DNA of 64,000 nt from Campanula takesimana (Eukaryota; Streptophyta; Magnoliopsida; Asterales; Campanulaceae). The position numbers and the translations under genes are program-made. The stretch spans positions 558,001 to 622,000 of the forward strand of contig JAOWBW010000322.1 in the NCBI GenBank assembly GCA_026119855.1, read 5' to 3'. Position 1 is the stretch's first letter, and the number at the start of each line of letters is the position of its first letter. This document shows, one piece after another, positions 1-12,010 of this stretch. Under the pieces are notes generated by a model. The model had not been told where the DNA came from, made no database searches, and saw nothing but the letters and a program-made list of their open reading frames with translations.

Positions 1-1600
1 TTCGTGCTATATATGCATGCTTGTCCTCATTTCTTGATTTACGTGGAAGTGTATTCTCTAGTAAGAGACTACATGATTGATATCGTTATTTATAAGATCT
101 TGATAGAAGTGTGGGTGATAACACCCTATATGTTATATGTTAAGTTGGTCATGTTACCTATATGGGACATTGATGTGATACGTGTTATGGTTTGGCTTTT
201 ACGTGTTATGATTTGGCTTTCTATATGTTATGCCATTCTTGTTTGCCAAAATAGATGGTGAATATTTCTATGCTAGTATGCTTGACTATTTATATGAGCA
301 TGATATAATTATGTATAATATTCATGTTCTGCATTGAAAGCTCGAAAATGATTGTCAAGGTTGTACTGAATATTTAGCATATGTGGTTGATGGAAGAATG
401 TCTACACCAAAATTTAAGGATGTATCCATTCTTTGTGAGATCTCAAATATAATTTCTACTGAGTAGTACATGATACATGATGAGAACCTTGAGTTATCTT
501 GAGTTGCTATGGTACAAATATAGTCCTGATATCTAAATTAATGTTCATGACATCGGTTGAGTTCAAAGTATTGAAGGTTCAACTTGAAAATTTCTTGATA
601 GATGATTCACCCAGCTTAGTATATCTGTGTGGGGTGTATCTGTATTGATTGGCATGAAGAGATATGGTACTTTGCGATTTCATATTGAATGCAAAGAATT
701 CAACCAGGTGACTATAATGAACTAGTACTTGTTATCGTGTATGGATGAATTATTTGATCCCTGAAGTTAATCAGTGGTCTATTCAGTGTTTGATTGATAA
801 GTGGCTACCATTATTTGGAAAATCAACTATGAGGATATACTGAAGACATCTTCTTATATCAGGTATGCTTGTTATGAATTCGTGATTATGCTATTTCGAT
901 TGATATATGATCTAGCAGTATTGATGGATTTGATGAATAATATCTTCAAACCATAATTTGATTTCTTTGCGATGAAGTGATTAATGACTTATTGGTGTAT
1001 ACAAAGTCGCAGACTGAGAATTTATTGTATTGAAATTTCTCGAGAGAAACAATTGTTTCCAAAAGCTAGCAAGAGATAGAGGATCTATTATCTTGAAGTG
1101 GGTTTACTTTAGGCATCTTTGTTGACCTATATAAGTGGAAACAACCGACGTACGCATGTTCTTGAGATTTTCTTGATCTTGTTAGAGATTCATTAATGAA
1201 TTTCGAAGGTAGCTCTATCATTAACTATTTGACACATAAAGCTATATTTTCTGATGGATTGATAAATGTGGATTGATAAATGTGAAGCCAATTTTTTTTT
1301 AAATATTGAAATGATGGATGACCACAACTTCAGTATTTGACCTTGCCTAGTGGATTCGACTAATATGATGGTTATTTGGAGGATATGACCAGTGTTACTA
1401 TTTTCTCGTGTATGCGTCAAGATTCACCAATATAGTAGATATGATAAATTCATTATGCATAGTGGAGCTCGAACAAGAGATAAAACGTGTGTTAATTCAA
1501 AATGGTAACGTACTTGTATATGCTTCGAGGAGATTGAATCTTTATGAATAGAATAATTCTACTCATGACTTTGAAACTAATTGTGATCCTACGGCTATTG
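1..1600 (+). pseudogene. Decayed Ty3/gypsy pol, left part (protease to RNase H)
   Basis: Relic of a gypsy polyprotein whose order follows the intact-like copy at 31371-35827. Near 150-215 the reading LVMLPIWDIDVI matches the post-protease LVVLPIQDFDVI of that copy. Near 985-1030 DLLVYTKSQTENLL matches the reverse transcriptase stretch after the catalytic DD. Near 1495-1600 VLIQNGNVLVYASRRL then STHDFE matches RNase H. Frameshifts and stops occur throughout, so no product is possible. The reading stops at 1600 inside RNase H, where a copia element begins, and resumes at 10111. Much older than the other retroelements here, judging by decay. Confidence 0.75.
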
Positions 1601-3097
1601 TGTTGGTAGTGGTGCCCTAGGCACGTTTAATAAACGTTGTAATAGTTATCATTTATTTCATATCAATAAAGAGATGTTTTGATTATTATTGTTGTTCATG
1701 TTTACTTATAATAATCTCCGTCCCTAGTACTTGTTAAGCACTAGTATAAAGGCTAAATGATCATGGGATGATCATGTTAGATTTATGGATACTTGTTTGG
1801 AACAAGGTACTGGACATGACCCGCTTTATGAGATTTATGTCATGGTCTATGTCATACATATATCTCATATTAGTTATGTCATTTGAATCCTTAGACATGA
1901 AGTTATTATTGTCTTCCACTTGATGAACATTACGTTTGACATATTCAAACGCTACTTTTAACCGAGTAGTTATAAAGGGTATGATTGGCATAATCGGATT
2001 CACGTAGGGAAGAATAATAAGCTAAATGGATTTGTCCCTCCTCGGAGAGATGTCAAGCTTGGGCCTCTCGTAGGAATGATGTTGATGAAATGTTCGGCCG
2101 AACTCAAATGGATTGATTGGATCAATAGCATTTGAATTATCAACATATTCGGAATCGAGAAAGTATTGAACAAAACAAGTTGACTGTTTGACCATGACTT
2201 GTGTTCAATGACATCGTGGACAAAGGGATTGTGACATATTCTAAAAGGAATGCGAACTTGTATCTAGTTATACTAATTGGGTAGGTATGACGGTTTGCTA
2301 GAACCTAATCATATCTTATGGTTTCATGTTTGAACCCATTGCCAACTTAGTATAATCCTAGAGGGTCACACACAATAGAACGAATCTTTAAAAAGGACTA
2401 CATTGGAATTTTGGAAATTCTGGACTTTCTGAAAAGTGGGCGACCGCACAGTATGGACTGGGCGGCCGCACATTTATCTCAGTTTTGTACCAGTTCTGCT
2501 TCAGATAGTTGTGCGACCGCACAGTGAATTCTGGGCGGCCGCACAGTACTGTCGGGTGGCAGATTCCTAATTTGATTAGGAAACGAATTTTGGAAGGATT
2601 TTGACACAAGTTTCCTATTTGGAATAGGTCATACTTGTGTATAAAAAAAACCAAATTCAGCCAGCACTCTAGGCTAATGATTTTGTGAGTCTCAAAGAGT
2701 TTGAGAGAGAGTTTATTTTGTTCCAAGTCATTCTTGGTTGAAGAACAAAATAATACACAAAATAAATTCCATATAGTTCTTTTGATTGTGAAAAAGTGTT
2801 TCACAATTTGGTCTAGCAACCAAGATCAAAGAAGCTCCTTTGATATTCGTTCGAAGTGTGGATACCGCTAGAGGGTGAAAATCATCATCTTCAAAGTTCG
2901 TGTTCAAGCTTTGTGATCGTGATCAAGTCTTCAAGTTCCTCCACCAAAGACCAAGAGAATTTGATAGCCATCAATGGTTAGTTTATTCATTTATTCTTAT
3001 GTTGTATTTGATTTAATCATATGAACGGATCCATGGCTTTGGGTTTCAAAATTTTAAATGCTAAATTCCGCTGCGCATGTTTGATCGAAACCCAACA
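1601..3097 (+). repeat. 5' LTR of copia copy 1
   Basis: Begins TGTTGGTAGTGG and ends CGAAACCCAACA. A TATA-like box (GTATAAAA) is at 2639. Four GC-rich blocks lie upstream of it at about 2436-2451, 2458-2472, 2511-2524 and 2531-2546, alternating cGACCgca and cGGCCgca versions. Otherwise AT-rich, with no genuine gene. Confidence 0.95.
2639..2647 (+). promoter_or_regulatory. LTR TATA box, copia copy 1
   Basis: GTATAAAA in the 5' LTR, about 90 bases downstream of the last GC-rich block; the same box occurs at 9651 in the 3' LTR. Position and sequence fit the core promoter of the element. Transcription start not seen directly. Confidence 0.5.
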
Positions 3098-3098
3098 G

Positions 3099-3110
3099 TG
3101 GTATCAGAGC
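3099..3110 (+). other. Primer binding site (tRNA-iMet), copia copy 1
   Basis: TGGTATCAGAGC starts one base after the 5' LTR. It is complementary to the 3' end of plant initiator methionine tRNA, the usual primer for first-strand cDNA in copia elements. Confidence 0.9.
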
Positions 3111-4643
3111 CCCGTTCATGTTGATTAATTCAATACTTGGATCATGTTATGTGTATATAAATTGTTTATGTGCCTTGCATGATTTGAATATTGGAATATA
3201 TGTTGTTTATGTGTTATGTGGTTTTATGTGGTTTATTGTTTTGCAACTTTAATCGCACGATTCAATCGCAATAAATAAATTATGGTGGATTCAGAATTTT
3301 TGATTATTAATTTTTGATTGGATCAAAGTTTTAATAATCGGGGAAAAACGATTTTGAGACAAAATTTTCGAACTTCAAAATTCTGTACATTCTGATCAGT
3401 TTGGGCGACCGCACAAAATCACTTGGGCGGCCGCACATGTTTGGGCGACCGCACAGTGAGTTTTGGGCGGCCGCACATTAGGATCAGATTGTCTGATTTT
3501 GGTTGAAATCAGAATTTGGAATTTTCGAGAGGTCCAACAAAACCAGTAACAGAACCAGTCCAGACTTGCTGATCTGGAATGGGTTTTGGGTAGTTGGTTT
3601 ATGTGAGGATCTTGGGTTTGATTTTCCTATTTGTTTTAGTCTTGTGATTCTAAGATTGGTTCAAGGTTTGGATGGCTAATCTGCGTTCATCGAGATTGTG
3701 TTTCCCAAACTTGATCGCAATCAAAGTTTCAAAGATAAAACGAAGTTAGAATTATGAAGAGTTCATAATTGCTAAAATTGAGAAACAAAGTTCTTGATTC
3801 AATGATTGGAGATCCATGTGGAATTGTGAATGCAATTGGCCTACGTTCATTGAGACCATCTATTGCTTAGTTTCGGCCACATGGACTACTTTCTTGGTTT
3901 CTTGAATTAGTGCGGGATTGTGGTTGCCTAATGGCTTAGTTTGACCGCACTTCTTGTTGTCTTGATTTGGAAATAATAACCGAAGTTGAAATAGTCTCAT
4001 CCTCATAATTATAGAGAAACTAATGACACATAAATACCATGCTTAAATTAATGGAGATTAATTTAGTGGCTAAACTTGATGTGTAACATGTTTATATTAT
4101 GTGCTCATAAATGTGTTATATGCTATATGTGATGAACCTTCAAAGAAAGTTTTAAGTCCTTTTGCCATGCCATGATTAAAACACTTGTTTATACATGAGT
4201 AATTTTATGTGGGCTCGGCAAAGCGAGGTGCATTGATTTTATTCATGTTTGAGCAAGATGAGTGAATAAGAGTTTCCTATGCGTTTAAAATGGTTGGACT
4301 TAATTAAGCGTCAAAACAGTTTTGGGTTTAAGGCAAAGATGAGATTTAACATGTTTTTTGAAATTGGATTTCTTAAAGAATCTCATGAAAAGAACTGAGA
4401 GTCATATGAGATATGATTGACAAGAGTTGTCTACCTAATTGATTTAATTTTGAGCAGTGCGCCAAAGCGTACTCAAAATTAGATTAAAGCGGGATCTCAA
4501 CCCATTTGAATTATACTATACATTGGATGTATAAAGAAGGTTGTATAATTTGGTGGGAGTATTTTGTTTTAAAATACATTATTTATCTCTTTAATGAAAA
4601 CCGGTACTTATTAAATTTTGGAAATTTTGCATATTTGTAGATA
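3111..4643 (+). other. Untranslated leader of copia copy 1
   Basis: About 1.5 kb between primer site and gag start with no open frame of note. Four GC-rich blocks (3403-3415, 3423-3437, 3441-3456, 3463-3477) repeat the alternating pair found in the LTR. The rest is AT-rich. Confidence 0.8.
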
Positions 4644-7600
4644 ATGACTAATAACACTCAATCAATGTCGTTGCGATCGATCCTTGAGAAGGATAAGCTC
4701 GAAGAGAATGGTACCAACTTTATGGATTTGATCCGTAGCATAAGAATCGTTCTTAGGCAAGAAGATAAGTTGTACATTCTCGATGGGCCTCTCCCCGCTG
4801 AACCACCGCCTACTGCCCCTAGGGTAGAAAGAGACAATTACAAGAAACATCGTAATGATTCTAGAGATGTAAGTTGTCTAATGCTTGCCGCTATGTGTTC
4901 AAAACTCCAACAAAGTTTGGAACATTTGGAAGCCTATGAGATAGGCGTGGAGTTGAGAACCATGTTTCAAGAGCAAGCTAGGCAAGAGAGGTACAAGACC
5001 ATTGTTGCATTCACGACTAGTAAAATGAATGAAGGGAAACAAGTGAGTCCTCACTTTCTTAAAATGAAAGGTTATGTAGAGCACCTTGAGAAACTTGGCT
5101 ATCCAATCCCATTGGAGCTAGCCACGGATCTCATTCTTAATTCATTGCCTAAAAGTTATAATCAGTTTGTAATGAATTATAACATGCATGGAATGGATAA
5201 GAATCTCTCTGAGTTGCATGGGATGCTCAAAACTGCAGAGATGAAAATTGTGGAGAAAGGTTCTCCCATGCTCTTGGTTCATGATGGGAAGAAGCCTGGT
5301 GCCAAAGGCAAGGGTAAGGCAAAAGTTGTCAAACCCAAGATAAGCAAGGCAAAGGTTGCCAAGGCTTCTGAGGCAAAACCTGATTCACAAAAGGATGCAA
5401 TCTGTTTCCATTGTCAAGAAATTGGTCATTGGAAACGTAATTGCAAGGCTTTCTTGGAAGAGCAAAAGAAGAAGAAGGGCAGCAAAGCTGCGTCGACTTC
5501 AGGTATCTATATGATAGATATTCTCCTTTCTACCACTGATTCTTGGGTATTGGATACCGGATGTGGTTCTCACATTTGTCTAAATGTGCAGGGACTAAAG
5601 AATAGGAGACTGCTTAAAGAAGGTGAAGTAGATCTACGTGTGGGGAATGGAGCAAGAGTTGCTGCATTAGCCGTAGGGACTTATGAAGTCACTTTACCTT
5701 CCGGATTAATTCTTGATTTGAACAATTGTTATTATGTTCCGGATTTAAGCAGAAATATTATTTCAATTTCTTGTTTGGATAATGAAGGTTTTAAGTTTCT
5801 TATTGAGAATAAGAAATTTTCTATTTATTAAAATGATGTGCTTTATGGTATTGCTAATTCATTTAATGGCCTGTATATCTTGGATGTCAAGAATGAAAAT
5901 AATGTCTATCATGTAAATAAGAAATCTAAACCTAATGATGTAAATCATACTTATTTGTGGCATTGCCGTCTTGGTCATATTAATGAGAAGCGTATCTCAA
6001 AACTCCATGGGGACGGACTTTTGGGTTCATGTGACTTAGAGTCATATGATACTTGTGAATCATGTCTTCTTGGAAAAATGACTAAGACACCTTTTACCAA
6101 GTTGGGTGAAAGGGCAAGCGACTTATTGGGGTTGATACATTCCGATGTATGCGGACCATTAAGTAGCAATGCTAGGGGAGGATTTCAATACTTCATAACC
6201 TTCACTGATGATTATAGTAGATTTGGGTATGTTTCCCTAATGAAACATAAAAGTGAAGCATTTGAGATATTTAGAATATTTCAAAATGAAGTAGAAAAAC
6301 AACTTGGCAAAATTATAAAAGCACTTCGATCAGATCGAGGTGGAGAATACTTAAGTCAAGAATTTGATGATCATCTAAAGAATTATGGAATAGTTTCACA
6401 ATTGACTCCACCCGGAACACCACAATGGAATGGTGTGTCCGAAAGGAGGAATCGGACTTTGTTAGACATGGTTCGATCAATGATGAGTCAAGTTGATCTT
6501 CCAATATCCTTTTGGGGTTACGCCCTAGAAACCGCTGCTTTCACACTAAATCGTGTTCCAACTAAATCGGTTCAAAAGACTCCATATGAGATGTGGAGCG
6601 GAAAGAAGCCTTGTCTATCTTTCATGAAGATTTGGGGTTGTGAAGCTTTTGTCAAAAGACTTGTCTCAGACAAACTTGCACACAAATCTGATAAATGTAT
6701 TTTCGTGGGATATCCTAAGGAAACTAAAGGATATTACTTTTACAACCGAGAGGACAACAAAGTGTTTGTTGCCCGAACTGGTGTCTTTCTAGAGAAAGAG
6801 TTTCTCTCCAAAGAAATAAGTGGGAGTAAAATAAATCTTGAAGAAATTCGAGACCCAGAAAAAACATTGAACCAATAGAGGAACAAGAACAAGAACCACA
6901 AGGAGTTGTGGAACCTGTTCAAAGTACACAAGCAACTCGCAAATCTAGTAGGTTACGATCCGAGCCCGAGAGATAAGGATTTCTCGTAACGGATAGTAAT
7001 GAGGTAGAAATCATTGAGAATGATGAACCGTTAACCTACCAAGAGGCGATGTCTTCTCCTGATTCGGACAAGTGGCTTGGAGCCATGGAATCCGAATTGC
7101 AATCCATGCAAGACAATCAAGTTTGGAATTTGATTGATGCGCCCGAAGGTGTAAAAACCATAGGATGCAAATGGGTCTTCAAGAAGAAGACTGACATGGA
7201 TGGGAAGGTGCATACTTACAAAGCTAGGCTTGTAGCGAAGGGTTATAGGCAAGTTCATGGTATTGACTATGATGAGACCTTTTCACCCGTAGCGATGATC
7301 AAGTCTATAAGAATTTTGCTTGCCATTGCCACATATCATGACTATGAAATATGGCAGATGGACGTCAAAACCGCTTTCCTGAATGGAAAACTCCAAGAGG
7401 ATGTGTATATGACACAACCAGAAGGTTTTGAACAAGATTCTAAGGTATGCAAATTGCAAAGATCCATCTATGGGTTGAAGCAAGCTTCAAGGAGTTGGAA
7501 TCTCCGTTTTGATGAATCGGTCAAAGAGTTTGGTTTCATCAAGAACGAAGATGAGCCTTATGTATACAAGAAGATTAGTGGGAGCATAGTGCTATTCCTT

Positions 7601-8599
7601 ATTTTATACGTGGATGACATATTGCTCATTGGAAACGACATTCCTACACTTCAGTCTGTGAAGACTTGGTTAGGAAAGTGCTTCGCAATGAAAGATATGG
7701 GTGAAGCCGCATATATTCTTGGCATTTAGATCTATAGAGATAGATCAAGGAGGCTACTTGGTTTAAGCCAAAGTACATACATTGACAAGGTCATTAGAAG
7801 ATTCCATATGGAAAATTCTAAGAGAGGCACCTTGCCCGTGTTACATGGAGTTTCTCTAAGCAAGACTCAATGTCCTAAGACAAAAGATGAGCGTGAGAAA
7901 ATGAATGATGTTCCATATGCTTCGGCAATTGGGTCCATCATGTATGCCATGATTTGTACTAGGCCGGATGTGTCTTATGCTTTGAGCATGACAAGTAGAT
8001 ACCAATCCGACCCTGGCGAAAATCACTGGATAGCTGTAAAAGCGATTCTTAAGTACTTAAGAAGGACTAAAGACTCGTTTTTGGTCTATGGAGGAATGGA
8101 AGATGATCTCGTTGTAAATGCTTACACAGATGCAAGCTTCCAAACCGACAAAGATGATGGCCGATCGCAATCGGGTTTTGTGTTTATGTTAAATGGTGGA
8201 GCTGTAAGCTGGAAGAGTTCCAAGCAAAGTACAACCGCTGATTCTACAACAGAAGCTGAGTATATTGCTGCATCGGATGCTGCAAAGGAAGCTGTTTGGA
8301 TTAAGAAGTTCATAACTGAACTTGAAGTGGTTCCTAGCATTGCTAATCCAATAGACCTTTATTGCGATAATAATGGTGCTATTGCTCAAGCAAAGGAACC
8401 AAGAGCACATCAGAAATCCAAACACATAGTTAGGCGTTTTCATATCATTCGAGAGATCGTTGATAGGGGAGACGTAAATATATGAAGAGTACCTACTGAT
8501 GACAATGTTGCAGACCCGCTAACAAAGGGACTTCCACAAGCTAAAAATGATGGTCATGTTAGGTCCATGGGTATTAGATACATGGGAGATTGGGCCTAG
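4644..8599 (+). pseudogene. copia gag-pol polyprotein, copy 1 (interrupted)
   Basis: One long gag-pol frame broken by stops and an indel. GAG (UBN2-like) starts at the ATG at 4644. A CCHC zinc knuckle CFHCQEIGHWKRNC lies near 5401-5445. Protease has WVLDTGCGSHIC near 5545. The HHCC domain (HTYLWHCRLGH then CESCLLGK) and integrase core follow (D in HSDVCGP, D in RSDRGGEY, E in VSERRNR). RT carries YVDDILLIGND near 7600; RNase H starts near VNAYTDASF and ends at the TAG 8597-8599. Lesions: TAA 5829-5831 just after protease, an indel near 6860, a stop near 6973, TAG near 7727, and TGA near 8483. The 5829 stop also occurs in copy 2, the others do not. Parent proteins form the virus-like particle and carry out reverse transcription and integration. 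Confidence 0.93.
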
Positions 8600-8613
8600 G
8601 GCAAGAGGGAGAT
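8600..8613 (+). other. Polypurine tract, copia copy 1
   Basis: GGCAAGAGGGAGAT directly precedes the 3' LTR and follows the RNase H stop by one base; this is the expected plus-strand primer. Confidence 0.8.
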
Positions 8614-10110
8614 TGTTGGTAGTGGTGCCCTAGGCACGTTTAATAAACGTTGTATTTGTTATCATTTATTTCATATCAATAAAGAGATGTTTTGATTATT
8701 ATTGTTGTTCATGTTTACTTATAATAATCTCCGTCCCTAGTACTTGTTAAGCACTAGTATAAAGGCTAAATGATCATGGGATGATCATGTTAGATTTATG
8801 GGTACTTGTTTGGAACAAGGTACTGGACATGACCCGCTTTATGAGATTATGTCATGGTCTATGTCATACATATATCTCATATTAGTTATGTCATTTGAAT
8901 CCTTAGACATGAAGTTATTATAGTCTTTCACTTGATGAACATTATGTTTGACATATTCAAACGCTACTTTTAACCGAGTAGTTATAAAGGGTATGATTGG
9001 CATAATCGGATTCACGTAGGGAAGAATAATAAGCTAAATGGATTTGTCCCTCCTCGGAGAGATGTCAAGCTTCGGCCTCTCGTAGGAATGATGTTGATGA
9101 AATGTTCGGCCGAACTCAAATGGATTGATTGGATCAATAGCATTTGAATTATCAACATATTCGGAATCGAGAAAGTATTGAACAAAACAAGTTGACTGTT
9201 TGACCATGACTTGTGTTCAATGACATCGTGGACAAAGGGATTGTGACATATTCTAAAAGGAATGCGAACTTGTATCTAGTTATACTAATTGGGTAGGTAT
9301 GACGGTTTGCTAGAACCTAATCATATCTTATGGTTTCATGTTTGAACCCATTGCCAACTTAGTATAATCCTAGAGGGTCACACACAATAGAACGAATCTT
9401 TAAAAAGGACTACATTGGAATTTTGGAAATTCTGGACTTTCTGAAAAGTGGGCGACCGCACAGTATGGACTGGGCGGCCGCACACTTATCTCAGTTTTGT
9501 ACCAGTTTTGCTTCAGATAGTTGTACGACCGCACAGTGAATTCTGGGCGGCCGCACAGTACTGTCGGGTGGCAGATTCCTAATTTGATTAGGAAACGAAT
9601 TTTGGAAGGATTTTGACACAAGTTTCCTATTTGGAATAGGTCATACTTGTGTATAAAAAAAACCAAATTCGGCAAGCACTCTAGGCTAATGATTTTGTGA
9701 GTCTCAAAGAGTTTGAGAGAAGGGTTTATTTTGTTCCAAGACATTCTTGGTTGAAGAACAAAATATACACAAAATAAATTCCATATAGTTCTTTTGATTG
9801 GGAAAAAAGTGTTTCACAATTTGGTCTAGCAACCAAGATCAAAGAAGCTCCTTTGATATTCGTTCGAAGTGTGGATACCGCTAGAGGGTGAAAATCATCA
9901 TCTTCAAAGTTCGTGTTCAAGCTTTGTGATCGTGATCAAGTCTTCAAGTTCCTCCACCAAAGACCAAGAGAATTTGATAGCCATCAAGGGTTAGTTTATT
10001 CCTTTATTCTTATGTTGTATTTGATTTAATCATATGAACGGATCCATGGCTTTGGGTTTCAAAATTTTAAATGCTAAATTCCGCTGCGCATGTTTGATCG
10101 AAACCCAACA
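8614..10110 (+). repeat. 3' LTR of copia copy 1
   Basis: Same 1497-bp length and same ends as the 5' LTR, with scattered substitutions and small indels. Followed by the target duplication tattg at 10111-10115. Confidence 0.95.
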
Positions 10111-10560
10111 TATTGTATTAGCGGATTCATTGAACATAAAGACTTGTATTTCATGATTGATGGTACTGAATGGGAGGAAAATTTCTGAGTATTCAACTAA
10201 ATCCTTGAATTGCAATTATTTGAAAGCAGAATATCATTGATCAGCTGATTCGCTATAATCCTTTGAGATTTGTAAATATATATGAATATATTGCGATGGA
10301 TTTTGTTGAGGGATTACCATTTAATAGATGTCGTCCGATGATGTTTGGTTATAGCGGATTGACTAATCAAGTCTGCTTGACTTTATGTGTTTTGATGTTA
10401 TTATCGATACATCTTGATACATGGGATACCTGTGGATATAATATATGACAGAGATTCTTGTTCTACATTGTTCTACACCTTGTTTTACATCTTGATTATG
10501 ATAATTTTTCTGAGCACTCTGGATACTTAACCGAGTTTGCTTCTTGATCATATATTACGG
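10111..10560 (+). pseudogene. Decayed Ty3/gypsy pol, right part (integrase)
   Basis: Continuation of the relic at 1-1600 after the copia insertion. At about 10278-10380 the reading VNIYEYIAMDFVEGLP, then GLTNQ, aligns with the integrase stretch around TMDFVTGLP of the copy at 31371-35827. RNase H and zinc-finger parts between are too degraded to follow. No product. Confidence 0.65.
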
Positions 10561-11660
10561 GCATGTGAAGTAGATTTTCTGTGGCTATTGTATGAGTTTG
10601 CGATTTAGTGGAAATCCATCACACGAATTACTTAGTATATGGGTAACTGCTTGTATAGATAATTGATTCCATATTTCTGTGCTAACAAATTCTGCAGGGG
10701 GAAAGAATTTTTATTTAGGGTCAAGGCAATCCCTTGAACCCACTGATTTGCAGGTACTGCCCAGAATCGGGCGCCTCAGCCTCTCTCGCTCGGAGGCGCG
10801 CGCCTGCCACTCTCACTGCCCAATGCGCGCGCTTCTGGGCCAATTCTCCAGAAACAGAAACAGTGAACAGAATGCACGGAAGACAGTCTGTGGGCACGGG
10901 CATGCGCATAAACTCTTTTATTTTCTGTTTAATTTGTCGGTCACACGGGTGATTCGAAAGTTGTACATATGTGTTATTTGTTTTTTCTTTCTTTGAAAAA
11001 AAAAGTAAAAAATATTTTGTCACATGTTGGACCTCACACTCGTGCACAAATTCCTATGAATTGCTCACAATCAAGTCGCACAAAGTTCATAACCCAAACC
11101 CGTCGAGGCCCGTCCTAGGAAGTTTCAAGCTCCATCCGACCTTGACTCTTTGAAGAGCGGTAAACATCAACCCGTGGCGTAGTTCATAACTACATGCCGG
11201 GGGTGACCTAAGCCTCTCATTAGCTGAGCACAAGCCAACACAATTCTAGTTAGGGTCTAACACTCCGTGACCAAGTCGGTTTTTCATGTGTCGAGATTTC
11301 CCTAAACTAATGTCATCAAATCATACATGGCTTTCAAAAGAAACAAGTGGTTATTATGGACGAAATAAAACTCCGTCCCCAAGTGGTTATTATGGACGAA
11401 ATAAAACTCCGTCCCCGCATGTATGCTTTATGACATTAATTTAGTTTAATCCCGTCACATGTAGGTATCACAAGTGTGGTGGAATCCGATTAGTATATGG
11501 GACCGCGAGAAGGTTTATATACTAGTGTGACGATTCCACTATTTTTCTAGAAACCCAAAAAGGACTACGTCCTTCCGACTTTGTAAATAATAAAAAAAGG
11601 AGTTATTTTTCCTTATGTGGTTGAGTCTTTTCCTGTTTGTGGGTTAATTTATTTTATTCA
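10561..11660. other. Unassigned LTR-like stretch
   Basis: No real gene. It starts after the decayed integrase. A purine run (GCAGGGGGAAAGAA near 10694) is followed at about 10767-10840 by GC-rich blocks (GGGCGCCTC, GGCGCGCGCCTG, GCGCGCGCTTC) like those in the LTRs nearby. It may be the 3' LTR of the decayed gypsy or the 5' end of the Tat-like element whose gag starts at 11714. I found no matching partner copy, so neither boundary is fixed. Confidence 0.4.
11345..11416. repeat. Exact 36-bp tandem duplication
   Basis: A 36-bp unit beginning aagtggttattatgg and ending ctccgtcccc occurs twice in immediate succession (11345-11380, 11381-11416) with no difference. Likely a recent slippage or unequal-exchange event in the leader-like region. 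Confidence 0.9.
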
Positions 11661-11713
11661 AAATGTGTTTGTGGGGCCATCATAAGATTAACCGTGCTCT
11701 TTCAATAGGTCCA

Positions 11714-12010
11714 ATGGCTTCCAACGGCAACAACAACAAGGGAGAGAACATTTCCGTGTCCAACGAAAGGCTTTTCAACATAATAAGAGCCATGGGGGAA
11801 CAATGGATAGACTTGTCGAGGATGCCCGCCGCAAGGACGATTTATGGCAAACCCGATTTGATCTCGCGAGGAGAATTCACGAGGAAGAGGTTTCCGAACT
11901 CAAAGCTCCTCTGCAAGAGCCCACCGACAACAAAGCAAAGTCCAACGGTAAAGCATGCTCAAGTGGCCCTCCCCACAAAACCACAAAGGTGACGCCAACA
12001 ACCGAGTTCC
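11714..12010 (+). pseudogene. Tat/Ogre-like gypsy gag, N-terminal fragment
   Basis: Starts MASNGNNNKGEN at 11714. The next part changes frame near 11800 (ERLFNIIRAMGEQ, then MDRLVEDARRKDDLWQ and HEEEVSELKAPLQEP). The charged, coiled-coil-prone composition is typical of gag of large plant gypsy elements. It is cut at 12010 by copia copy 2 and continues at 20524. Assignment rests mainly on the C-terminal piece and the matching LTR at 25183. Confidence 0.5.

Larger units (their letters stand above)
1601..10110 (+). mobile_element. Ty1/copia LTR retrotransposon, copy 1
   Basis: Complete element of 8510 bp with TG..CA LTRs of 1497 bp each, a tRNA-iMet primer site, a leader, a gag-pol reading frame and a polypurine tract. 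The 5-bp target duplication tattg lies at 1596-1600 and 10111-10115. Domain order GAG, protease, integrase, RT, RNase H defines the Ty1/copia superfamily. It inserted into the RNase H part of an older gypsy element. The two LTRs differ at only a few positions, so insertion is fairly recent, but the coding frame is interrupted and the copy is not autonomous. Confidence 0.95.

Noticed and set aside
10679..11047. Overlapping open frames of about 100 codons on both strands
   Set aside because: They overlap each other in a GC-rich LTR-like block and show no recognisable domain.
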